Origin: JACCZX01 sp963786295
Lineage (GTDB): Bacteria > Pseudomonadota > Gammaproteobacteria > Burkholderiales > Burkholderiaceae_F
Assembly: GCA_963786295.1 (NCBI GenBank)
Contig: CAWAYV010000035.1
Location: forward strand, 34,248-98,247
Reading direction: 5' to 3'
Length of the DNA stretch: 64,000 nucleotides
In this document: piece by piece, positions 1 to 7,640 of the stretch
Numbering within the stretch: position 1 is the first letter of the stretch
How the letters are laid out: the number at the start of each line of letters is the position of its first letter
The notes under the pieces: generated by a model
What the model saw: only the letters and a program-made list of their open reading frames with translations
Told to the model about the DNA's origin: nothing
Database searches by the model: none
Translations under genes and position numbers: made by a program

Positions 1-912
1 TGTGCTCGCGATCGTGGCCGTGTCGTTAACGACCAGACTCTCGAGGTTCGGCGCAATCCGCTTCGTCAAACCGGACAGCACGCGTCCCGGGCCACACTCG
101 ACAACGTGAGTCACGCCAAGGTCACTCATCTTGCGAATGGTATCGGCCCAGCGCACTGGGCTCGCGGCCTGCCGCGCCAATGCATCGGCGATTCTGCGCG
201 GCTCCGGTTCGATCGATACATCGACGTTGTTTATCAAATCGATGCGCGGTTTTTTCAGCATCGTCTGCGCAAGTCGATCACGCAGACGATCGCTCGCCGG
301 TTGCAGCAACGATGAATGAAAGGGAGCCGATACCGCTAGCGTCACAGCGCGCTTGGCACCGAGGCGTTTCGCGATCGAGCAGGCGCGCTCCACTGCTTCA
401 GCATGGCCGGCAATCACCACCTGTGCCGGCGCGTTGAAGTTGACCGGCTCGACGACTTCGCCTTGCGCCGCTTCGCTGCACGCCTGCCGCACCTGCTCGT
501 CCGACAAGCCGAGGATCGCCGCCATCGAACCCACGCCGACCGGTACAGCTTCCTGCATCGCCTGCGCGCGAAAGCGCACCAATCTCACCGCGTCTTCCAA
601 TTCGACCGCACCGGCGGCTACCAGCGCCGTGTACTCACCCAGGCTGTGCCCAGCAACGACGGTCGGCTCGGCACCGCCTGCTGCGCGCCATGCTGCGTAA
701 ATCGCATAACCGGCGGCCAGAAGGGCCGGCTGCGTGTTGATGGTCAAGTTCAATTCTTCGCCTGGGCCCGCATCGATCAAAGCGCCGAGGTCCTGTCCGA
801 GCGCGCTGGATGCGCGCGTGACGACTGACTGCACCGCCGCGTTGTCGCGGAACGAATCGAGCATCCCGACCGACTGCGAGCCTTGCCCGGGAAATACGAA
901 TGCGATTTTCAC
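1..912 (-). CDS. fabD: Malonyl-CoA:ACP transacylase FabD (C-terminus cut by window edge)
   Basis: Moves malonyl groups from CoA to acyl carrier protein, supplying the elongation unit of cytosolic fatty-acid synthesis. I read this frame by hand and found no stop from the GTG start at 910-912 to base 1. The N-terminus has the GQGSQ motif and the catalytic serine sits in GHSLGE. The 304 visible codons are close to the usual family length of about 310, so only a few residues should be missing. The gene lies 11 bases downstream of fabH in the same direction, as in the usual plsX-fabH-fabD block. GTG is chosen because it gives the typical MKIAFVFPGQG start. Confidence 0.95.
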   Translation of the reverse strand, partial: MKIAFVFPGQGSQSVGMLDSFRDNAAVQSVVTRASSALGQDLGALIDAGPGEELNLTINTQPALLAAGYAIYAAWRAAGGAEPTVVAGHSLGEYTALVAAGAVELEDAVRLVRFRAQAMQEAVPVGVGSMAAILGLSDEQVRQACSEAAQGEVVEPVNFNAPAQVVIAGHAEAVERACSIAKRLGAKRAVTLAVSAPFHSSLLQPASDRLRDRLAQTMLKKPRIDLINNVDVSIEPEPRRIADALARQAASPVRWADTIRKMSDLGVTHVVECGPGRVLSGLTKRIAPNLESLVVNDTATIAST

Positions 913-923
913 TATGAGGGGCC

Positions 924-1904
924 TTACCAGCGCAGCACCACGGAACCCCACGTAAAACCGCCACCGACGCCTTGCAACAGCACATGCTGGCCATTCTTGA
1001 TACGGCCATCGCGCACCGCCAGATCGAGCGCCAATGGCACCGAAGCCGCCGATGTGTTGCCGTGCCGATCCACAGTGGTGACCATTTTTTCTTCCGGCAC
1101 ACCGACGCGCTTTGCAATCGCGTTCAGAATGCGCACGTTGGCTTGATGCGGGATCAGCCAGTCAAGTTGCGCAGCGTCCATGCCCGCTTCCCGCAGCACG
1201 TTCAGCGCGGATGCGCCAAGCACATTGACCGCAAGTTTGAACACTGCCGGGCCATCCATCGTCAGAAAGGGGTGGCCTTCGACTTTGCCCTGCGATACGC
1301 GTCCCGCGGTACACAGCACGCCGGACTGCGACCCGTCGGCCTTCAACTCCGATGCGAGCAACCCCGGCTCGCTCGATGCTTCGAGCACCGCCGCCCCTGC
1401 GCCATCGCCAAACAGCACGCATGTGGTGCGGTCGTTCCAGTCAAGGATGCGCGAAAACAATTCCGCACCGATGACGAGTGCCCGTCGGTTCATGCCGGTA
1501 CGGATCATTGCATCGGCGACGACCAGACCGTATACAAAGCCACTGCACACTGCTTGCACGTCAAAAGCGGTCAACTGATCAGCCTGCAGCTGAGCTTGAA
1601 TCAGACACGCGGTGCTCGGAAATATCTGATCCGGAGTCGACGTGGCGACGACGATTAGATCAATATCCTGGACGGCACGTCCGGCCGCTAGCAGTGCCGC
1701 TCTCGCCGCGCGGCTTCCCAGGTCGGCCGTCGTAACCCCCGGCTCGGCTAGATAGCGTTGCCGGATGCCGGTACGCGCAACGATCCACTCGTCAGACGTC
1801 TCGACGCCGTGCTGGGCAAGATCGCGCGCCAGTTCGTCGTTGGAAACCGCTCTCGCCGGAAGCGCGGAACCGGTGCCTGTGATACGGGAATACGTGCGCG
1901 TCAT
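924..1904 (-). CDS. fabH: Beta-ketoacyl-ACP synthase III FabH
   Basis: Condenses acetyl-CoA with malonyl-ACP to begin type II fatty-acid synthesis. The 326-residue protein carries the expected triad: Cys120 in QAVCSGF, His253 in IPHQAN and Asn283 in HGNTSAAS. The C-terminal GGGFTWGSVVLRW is typical of the family, and the length is normal. Its ATG overlaps the plsX stop in an ATGA arrangement, which points to translational coupling, and fabD follows directly. Confidence 0.97.
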   Translation of the reverse strand: MTRTYSRITGTGSALPARAVSNDELARDLAQHGVETSDEWIVARTGIRQRYLAEPGVTTADLGSRAARAALLAAGRAVQDIDLIVVATSTPDQIFPSTACLIQAQLQADQLTAFDVQAVCSGFVYGLVVADAMIRTGMNRRALVIGAELFSRILDWNDRTTCVLFGDGAGAAVLEASSEPGLLASELKADGSQSGVLCTAGRVSQGKVEGHPFLTMDGPAVFKLAVNVLGASALNVLREAGMDAAQLDWLIPHQANVRILNAIAKRVGVPEEKMVTTVDRHGNTSAASVPLALDLAVRDGRIKNGQHVLLQGVGGGFTWGSVVLRW

Positions 1905-2959
1905 GCACCGGCGGCAGCCGGCTGAATACCTCGGCTTGCCTGCTCAAGTTGCGCCAGTTGTGCAACCAACGGCCGCATCTCCGCCACGGTACGGTCAAGC
2001 ACGTGGTGCCGCGCCTGCTCGAAGCCACGCTTGAGCGCGCTTTCAAATGCGACCACGTCGGCCGCCCCGTGACTCTTGATCACCAGTCCGCGCAGGCCGA
2101 GCAGGCTCGCGCCGTTATGCCGGCGATGATCGACTCGTCGTTTGAAGCGCCGCAGTACCGGCAACGCAGCCATCGCCTGCAGGCGTGAGAACGCGCCGCG
2201 AGTGAACTCCTCGCGCACAAATCCCGCGAGCATCAGTGCCAGTCCTTCCGATGTTTTTAACGCGACGTTACCAACAAAACCATCGCACACGATGACATCG
2301 GCCGTGCCTCTGAAAATGTCGTTGCCTTCGACGTTGCCGATGAAGTTGAGCGGGCTTGCCCGCAGCAGTTCGGCCGCCTGCTTGACGACCTCGTTGCCCT
2401 TGATCAGCTCTTCACCGATATTGAGCAGCCCTACGGTGGGACGATCGATTTCTTCGACCGCCGCCACCAAGGCAGTGCCCAACACGGCGAACTGCACTAG
2501 ATGTTCCGGACCGCAGTCGACATTGGCACCGAGATCGAGCACCGTCGTGACGCGACCCTTCTGATTCGGGAGCACCGCCGCAATCGCCGGACGATCGATA
2601 CCGTCGAGCGTTTTCAACACGAAGCGTGCGATCGCCATTAGCGCACCGGTATTGCCGGCGCTTACGCACACATCGGCACGGCCCTCTTTGACCAGATTGA
2701 TCGCCACACGCATCGAAGAATTGCGCTTGGTGCGCATTGCAATCGCGGGCGCATCGTCACTTTCGACGATCTCCTCGGCATGCAGCAGCTCCACCCGTTC
2801 AGGCCGCTTGCCTTTCAGTGCCGCTTCGATGTCGGGCTGGCGGCCGACGAGTAAGAGCTGCGCATCGGCCTGGTGCTGCGCGAACGCAAGCGACGCCGGC
2901 ACGGTGACCGCGCAACCATGGTCACCGCCCATGCAGTCAACGGCGATTCGCGTCGTCAC
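1901..2959 (-). CDS. plsX: Phosphate acyltransferase PlsX
   Basis: Converts acyl-ACP to acyl-phosphate, the donor that PlsY uses for the first acylation of glycerol-3-phosphate. It therefore links fatty-acid synthesis to phospholipids. The 352-residue protein begins with the conserved VDCMGGDHG motif, and the central part has NIGEE and CDGFVGNVALK. It lies between rpmF and fabH on the same strand and overlaps fabH by four bases. Rpm-plsX-fab grouping is common in proteobacteria and couples membrane synthesis to growth. Confidence 0.96.
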   Translation of the reverse strand: MTTRIAVDCMGGDHGCAVTVPASLAFAQHQADAQLLLVGRQPDIEAALKGKRPERVELLHAEEIVESDDAPAIAMRTKRNSSMRVAINLVKEGRADVCVSAGNTGALMAIARFVLKTLDGIDRPAIAAVLPNQKGRVTTVLDLGANVDCGPEHLVQFAVLGTALVAAVEEIDRPTVGLLNIGEELIKGNEVVKQAAELLRASPLNFIGNVEGNDIFRGTADVIVCDGFVGNVALKTSEGLALMLAGFVREEFTRGAFSRLQAMAALPVLRRFKRRVDHRRHNGASLLGLRGLVIKSHGAADVVAFESALKRGFEQARHHVLDRTVAEMRPLVAQLAQLEQASRGIQPAAAGA

Positions 2960-3005
2960 AATGGAATCGCTGGCACGCCGCCCGGTTCACTGCGTGCGGC
3001 GCGAT

Positions 3006-3188
3006 TTACTCGTCGCTCTTGGTTTGAATGACCTTCTTGCCGCGGTAAAAACCGGTCGAGCTGATGTGATGACGACGATGCACCTCCCCGGTGGTCGGCT
3101 CGATTGCCGTCGGAGGATTCGTCAGAAAGTCGTGAGAGCGATGCATCCCACGCTTCGAAGATGACTTCTTGTTTTGCTGGACAGCCAT
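3006..3188 (-). CDS. rpmF: 50S ribosomal protein L32
   Basis: A 60-residue large-subunit ribosomal protein. The start MAVQQNKKSSSKRGMHRSHD is the classic L32 N-terminus, so I place the start at 3188 rather than at the upstream in-frame ATG at 3227. The central H-R-R-H-H-I-S and the basic tail also match. Cysteines of the zinc-binding form are absent, so this is the zinc-free L32 type. It sits between yceD and plsX, its usual place in proteobacteria. Confidence 0.95.
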   Translation of the reverse strand: MAVQQNKKSSSKRGMHRSHDFLTNPPTAIEPTTGEVHRRHHISSTGFYRGKKVIQTKSDE

Positions 3189-3244
3189 GGCTAACCCCGC
3201 GAAAAGGCGGCGATTGTACCCGAGCACAGACGCGAAAAGACACG

Positions 3245-3772
3245 CTAGTTATGCCGTTTAGTGCCGTCGTCATCGTTTCGTAAACCCAGCAGCACCGCGA
3301 ATGGATTCGGTGCTGCAACTGCACTCGGACCGTCATCAGCCTTCAACGGCGCGGAGCATTCGTCATGGCGCGGCACCAGCGGCAGCGAAAGAATCGCCTC
3401 GTCTTCGACCCATTCGTGAATGCTCATATTCCGCGAGCCCACGATCGCGTCAATTTCGTCGTCTTCGATCGGCAACGAGTTCAGCTCCTCTTCGGTAGCG
3501 ACGAACCGAAACCGCGTTGTGCGATTGAGCTCGAATTCCAGCGCAGCATTGCAACGCTGGCAGATCAGCTTCAACCGCCCATTGAGATGCAAGTCGGCGG
3601 CAGGATGACCTTCGTCGTCGATCAAACCATCAATCTCGTAGCGCAGGTCGCCTTGCGCCGTAGTGACGAACTCAGCGAGGCGGGGCAATCGCGCGATGGC
3701 CACTTCGCCCTCGATCCTCCGGCCTGAGCGCGCGAGTTCAAAGCTATCGATAGTCGGTGATGGAATGGACAT
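3245..3772 (-). CDS. yceD: YceD / DUF177 family protein
   Basis: A DUF177 protein of about 175 residues. The family is encoded next to rpmF in many bacteria and has been linked to 23S rRNA processing or ribosome biogenesis. It shows the CQRC motif near the centre (LICQRCNAALEFE) and an acidic EEEL segment after it, both typical of YceD. I chose the internal ATG at 3772, giving MSIPSPTIDSFELARSG, because family members start close to this segment. An upstream ATG at 3805 would nearly abut the divergent maf gene. No strong ribosome-binding site separates the two. Confidence 0.85.
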   Translation of the reverse strand: MSIPSPTIDSFELARSGRRIEGEVAIARLPRLAEFVTTAQGDLRYEIDGLIDDEGHPAADLHLNGRLKLICQRCNAALEFELNRTTRFRFVATEEELNSLPIEDDEIDAIVGSRNMSIHEWVEDEAILSLPLVPRHDECSAPLKADDGPSAVAAPNPFAVLLGLRNDDDGTKRHN

Positions 3773-3818
3773 CAAAATGACTTGCGGCGCTGCTGCACTG
3801 CGCATCTACACTTGTTAA

Positions 3819-4412
3819 ATGGCTCGTCCGCTGATCGTACTCGCCTCGACGTCGCGTTATCGACGTGAACTGCTCGAGCGATTGCACTGGCCGTTCGAAG
3901 TGCATGCGCCGCAGGTCGACGAGACGGCGCTGCCCTCCGAAACACCGCGCGAAACTGCGCTGCGGCTTGCGCGTGACAAGGCCGCAAACGTCGCTGCGCA
4001 CTTTTCAGGCGCGATCGTCATCGGGTCGGACCAGACGGTGGACTTGAACGGCGTCGCGCTGGGCAAACCGCTTTCGCACGAAGCGGCGCTGGCACAGTTG
4101 CAGTCGCTGCAGGGACGCACCGCCGTGTTCTACACCGCACTCGCGGTGAACGGGCCGGCGCTGAACAGCATACAGATCGACTGTGTACCGACCACAGTGA
4201 CATTCCGCAACTTGCCGACTGCGCAACTCGAAGCCTATTTGCGAGCCGATCAGCCGTACGACTGCGCCGGTGCAGCGAAAATCGAATCGCTCGGCATTGC
4301 GCTGATTCAGAGCGTCAAATCGGACGACCCTACAGCGCTGATCGGGTTGCCGTTGATTCGGTTGACATCGATGCTCGCATCAGCAGGCATCGACGTTCTT
4401 GGGCGTCCATGA
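3819..4412 (+). CDS. maf: Maf/YceF-type nucleoside triphosphate pyrophosphatase
   Basis: A 197-residue Maf-fold protein. The family hydrolyses modified or non-canonical nucleoside triphosphates to monophosphates. The N-terminus LVLASTS-type motif appears as IVLASTSRYRRELL, and the metal-binding region as GSDQTV. The start context and neighbourhood next to yceD-rpmF resemble the YceF branch, reported to act on 7-methyl-GTP, but I cannot fix the substrate from sequence alone. It is divergent from yceD and overlaps the next gene by four bases. Confidence 0.92.
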   Translation: MARPLIVLASTSRYRRELLERLHWPFEVHAPQVDETALPSETPRETALRLARDKAANVAAHFSGAIVIGSDQTVDLNGVALGKPLSHEAALAQLQSLQGRTAVFYTALAVNGPALNSIQIDCVPTTVTFRNLPTAQLEAYLRADQPYDCAGAAKIESLGIALIQSVKSDDPTALIGLPLIRLTSMLASAGIDVLGRP

Positions 4413-5119
4413 GCGGCACGCTGTATTTGCTGCCGGCACCGATTTCGTCAGGCTCACCGCATGCTGCGCTGCCACCGGACGTGATCAAGCTTGCGCATCG
4501 AATCGAACACTTTTTAGTAGAAGACGCGAAAACAGCGCGCGCCTTCTTGAAGCAGCTCGATCACCCGAAATCAGTGCGTGACCTTACGATCATCGAAATC
4601 GGTCACGCGCCGCGCGAGACCGACATCGCGCAGTGGCTCGCGCCGCTGCGCGACGGTGTCGATATCGCCGTGGTGTCGGAAGCCGGTTGCCCGGCGATTG
4701 CCGATCCCGGCGCGACGCTCGTCGCCGCCGCGCACCGGAACGGCTGCAAAGTTCAACCGCTGGTGGGTCCGTCGTCGATCATCCTGGCGCTGATGGCGAG
4801 CGGGCTGAACGGTCAGCGCTTTCGCTTTGTCGGTTATCTGCCGATTGCCGCCGCGGAGCGCGCAGCAGCGATACAGGCTTTGGAAGCCGAATCGAAAGGC
4901 GGCGAGACGCAAATTTTTATCGAGACGCCGTACCGGAACACCTCGATGTTCACCGCGTTGCTGCAACACTGCCAGCCGGCAACGCGGCTCGCGGTCGCTG
5001 TCGATCTGACCGGCGATGCGGAATCGGTTCAGCAGCGCACCGTCAGGGAATGGCGCGCTCGGCCTGCCGACGCACACCCGCTGCTGAAGCAACCTGCTGT
5101 GTTCTGTTTGCTCGCCTAG
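4409..5119 (+). CDS. SAM-dependent methyltransferase, RsmI/tetrapyrrole methylase family
   Basis: A 236-residue protein of the tetrapyrrole-methylase fold. The segment VSEAGCPAIADPG resembles the ISDAGTPLISDPG motif of RsmI, the 16S rRNA C1402 2'-O-methyltransferase. The glycine-rich LVGPSSI segment fits SAM binding. It differs enough from canonical RsmI that it is probably the paralogous methyltransferase usually found beside maf in betaproteobacteria. It overlaps maf by four bases (ATGA) and ends convergently with the Rieske gene, also overlapping by four bases. Confidence 0.8.
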   Translation: MSGTLYLLPAPISSGSPHAALPPDVIKLAHRIEHFLVEDAKTARAFLKQLDHPKSVRDLTIIEIGHAPRETDIAQWLAPLRDGVDIAVVSEAGCPAIADPGATLVAAAHRNGCKVQPLVGPSSIILALMASGLNGQRFRFVGYLPIAAAERAAAIQALEAESKGGETQIFIETPYRNTSMFTALLQHCQPATRLAVAVDLTGDAESVQQRTVREWRARPADAHPLLKQPAVFCLLA

Positions 5120-5502
5120 ATCGCTGGACGCAGCGGCTCGGCGTAGCCATCGGGCTGCCACAGCACGCGGCCGTCCTGCTCTACAACGGTGAGCGCGCGC
5201 AGCCCTCCATGGCCGGTGCACGCGCCGCCGCGGCACGCGCCGGTTATGGGATCGTAAAACGCACCGTGCGTCGAACACAGTAGGTACTCCGCATCGAAAT
5301 CGAAGAACATTCCCGGCTGCCAGTCGAGCTCCATCGCAACGTGCGCGCAGCGATTCAAATAGGCGAATGCCCTCCCGCCGTAGCGAATCGCAAACGCCGG
5401 TGCGTTGCGCCCGCCGACGTCGACTTCGAAGCGAACACCGCGGCCGCCACTGAGCAGGTCCGCCGAAGCGCAGATGTCGATCAGCGATTTGCTGTCAGCC
5501 AA
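5116..5502 (-). CDS. Small Rieske [2Fe-2S] protein
   Basis: A 128-residue single-domain Rieske protein. The cluster ligands are visible as CAH (C-x-H, about residue 53) and CSTH (C-x2-H, about residue 77), followed by GAFYDP. There is no signal peptide or membrane segment, so it is probably cytosolic and acts as a ferredoxin-like electron carrier. It is the last gene of the rluC-HAD-Rieske operon and overlaps the upstream phosphatase by 22 bases. The physiological partner is unknown. Confidence 0.88.
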   Translation of the reverse strand: MADSKSLIDICASADLLSGGRGVRFEVDVGGRNAPAFAIRYGGRAFAYLNRCAHVAMELDWQPGMFFDFDAEYLLCSTHGAFYDPITGACRGGACTGHGGLRALTVVEQDGRVLWQPDGYAEPLRPAI

Positions 5503-6134
5503 GTGTGCAGCTCCGACACTGAGTTAACCAAAGCAAGTGGTGCATGCGGCGTCAGGTGCGCGTGCAAATGCGCGCCGTACGTCACCCCGACGCTGTGGGC
5601 GCCAGCCGCAGCGGCCATCTGCAGGTCGTGAGTCGTGTCTCCGATCATCAGCATTCGGTGCGGCAAGACGTTGAGTTCCTGGGCGAGATCGAACAACATC
5701 GCCGGGTGCGGCTTCGATTGCGATTCGTCAGCGCAACGCGACGACGCGAAGAGCCGCCCCAGCCCAGTGGACTCGAACGCCCGCGCCAGTCCCCGCCGGG
5801 TCTTCCCCGTGGCTACTGCCAACGGCACGCCGCTTGACTGAAGGTCTTCGAGCATCGCATGCATCCCTTCGAACAGCACGATTTCCGGCTCGCCCGCCAG
5901 ATAGTGATAGCGGTAACGCGCCGAGAATTCCTCCGCGCGGTCGGTCGCAAGGCCCGGAACCGCATGCGAGAGCGCATCCAGCAATCCCAAGCCGATCACA
6001 TGGCTCGCCTGTTCCAAAGTCGGCACCGCGAGGCCGAGGTCCGAAGCGGCGCTGCGGATGCATCCGGCAATCATCGCCGTCGAATCGACGATCGTGCCGT
6101 CCCAGTCGAACACGATCAGATCAAAGCGGCGCAC
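5481..6134 (-). CDS. HAD-family phosphatase (Gph-like)
   Basis: A 217-residue haloacid-dehalogenase-fold phosphatase. Motif I is DWDGTIVDST with the nucleophile Asp, motif II is the ATGKTRRG threonine, motif III is the Lys in SKPHPAML, and motif IV is GDTTHD. The cap is of the alpha-helical type, as in phosphoglycolate phosphatase. It overlaps rluC by 19 bases. This rluC-adjacent HAD gene is common in betaproteobacteria. The substrate cannot be named from sequence. Confidence 0.87.
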   Translation of the reverse strand: MRRFDLIVFDWDGTIVDSTAMIAGCIRSAASDLGLAVPTLEQASHVIGLGLLDALSHAVPGLATDRAEEFSARYRYHYLAGEPEIVLFEGMHAMLEDLQSSGVPLAVATGKTRRGLARAFESTGLGRLFASSRCADESQSKPHPAMLFDLAQELNVLPHRMLMIGDTTHDLQMAAAAGAHSVGVTYGAHLHAHLTPHAPLALVNSVSELHTWLTANR

Positions 6135-7175
6135 TTAAGCGCTTTCAGAAATTCCGCGCACTCGCTCGGTAACGGGGCTTCGAGTGCCATCGGCCGGCTG
6201 GTCACCGGATGCTTAAATTGCGTGGCGCCGGCGTGCAGGAACATGCGCGCTATGCGCGGCAGACCGGGCGTCATCGCGCCGCGCGCTACGCGCTTGTTCA
6301 ACTCGAAGTCACCGTACTTGTCGTCACCGATGATCGGAAAGCCGAGGTGCGAGAGGTGCACGCGTATCTGATGCGTCCGACCGGTTTTCAGATCGGCTTC
6401 GAGCAATGAGAATCTGCCATAGCGCTTGATCAGGCTGAACACGGTGTGCGATTCCAGGCCTTCGGCATCGACGCTGACCCTGCGCTCGCCGTGGCGGTTC
6501 ACGTACTTCGTCAGCGGCAGTCGAACGTGCTGCCGATCATTGACCCAGTCGCCCTTGACCAGCATCGAGTAGCGCTTTTCGACGCGACCTTCGCGTAGAT
6601 CCTCGTGCAGTCCGAGCAACGCGCGACGTGACTTGGCCAGCAGCAGAATGCCGGATGTTTCACGATCAAGCCGGTGCACCAACTCGAGGAACGGCTGATT
6701 CGGCCGCGCCGCGCGCACGCGCTCGATCAACCCGAAGGCGATACCGCTGCCGCCATGCGCCGCCAGTCCGGCGGGCTTGTCGACCGCCATCAGATGCTCA
6801 TCTTCAAACAGGATCGGCGGCATCGCCGCCGGCGGGTACGGCAGCCAGCGGTGTCGGCGCACGCTCGGCGAGCCGCATCGGCGGAATTCGTACTTGATCG
6901 CCAGCCGCCAATCGATAGTCCACCGCCACCCTGCCCTTGTTCACGCGGACCTCGCCCTGGCGCACTATTCGGTAGACGTGGCTCTTGGGGACGCCCTTGG
7001 CAATGCGGATCAGATAGTTGTCGAGTCGCTGCCCCTCGGCCTCGGGCCCGATAACCCGGTAGGAAGCACGGTCGGACGCGACCGCTTCCGGCTCCGGTTT
7101 CTGATCAAACCGGCCCTGCAAGGCGCCGGCCGACTGGCTAACCCCCGCCTTTCCGGTTTTACGCGCAGTGCCCAT
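6116..7175 (-). CDS. rluC: 23S rRNA pseudouridine synthase RluC (one frameshift)
   Basis: Makes pseudouridines 955, 2504 and 2580 in 23S rRNA. The locus is split. The S4 RNA-binding domain (from MGTARKTGKAG at 7175, with QRLDNYLIRIAKGVPKSHVYR) reads in one frame and stops at 6804. The catalytic domain (HRLDRETSGILLLAK with the catalytic Asp, and RTHQIRVH) reads in the next frame. Removing one G in the GGCGGC run near 6,825-6,840 would give a normal protein of about 350 residues. It is divergent from rne, its usual neighbour. I judge the break to be a sequence error, because each half is intact and well conserved. Confidence 0.92.
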
Positions 7176-7640
7176 CTTGCCTATACTCGCGCGGTCGGGA
7201 CATTTGAAAGCAACTGAGCCCGCATCGCGGAGATTGTAGCCACGCTCATTTCCGCACAGGCGCCCGCCGACGCTTAAGCGTCCACGGCATGTAGAGGTGA
7301 GGATCACCTCTTGAATTCGCAGTCGCGCGACTGATCGCAGCGGCTGCACCCGAGCCGGCGATGAGCCGGTTCCGCTGAAACGATTCGTTCGGACCAGAAT
7401 AACGAGATCAGGCCTCCGGAACAGTGCTCCATGCGATCCGCCCCCCACGTTGAAAATTTCGAGCCGCGCCCCGCTGGCGCCGGCCGGTGGGTGATTGCGC
7501 GTCGTCTCTTGCATGCACGTTACCTAGCTGCTCACCGCAGATTCGCGGTGGGCCGCGTTTCCGAAGCCTGAGACTCTAGTTTCCGTTCCGCTCCGTTTCA
7601 GCACAACAACAGCGCCCATACGAAGGCGCAGGGAGTGCTG
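7176..7640 (+). promoter_or_regulatory. Structured rne leader / rluC-rne divergent promoter region
   Basis: A gene-free stretch of 465 bases that must hold both promoters. It contains a 14-base perfect palindrome, GACGCTTAAGCGTC, at 7269-7282. A 7-base-pair hairpin, GAGGTGA/TCACCTC with a three-base loop, lies at 7294-7310. A CCGGC/GCCGG hairpin lies near 7355. A CACCGC/GCGGTG hairpin lies at 7533-7550, about 90 bases before rne. In E. coli, RNase E controls its own mRNA through hairpins in a long 5' leader. The position suggests the same here, but the structures were found by eye and are not an aligned family match. Confidence 0.5.

Noticed and set aside
6804..6862. Programmed ribosomal frameshifting to explain the split rluC and other genes
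   Set aside because: No slippery heptamer or downstream pseudoknot is visible, many unrelated genes are affected, and the shifts are all of the same net type. Sequence error is simpler.
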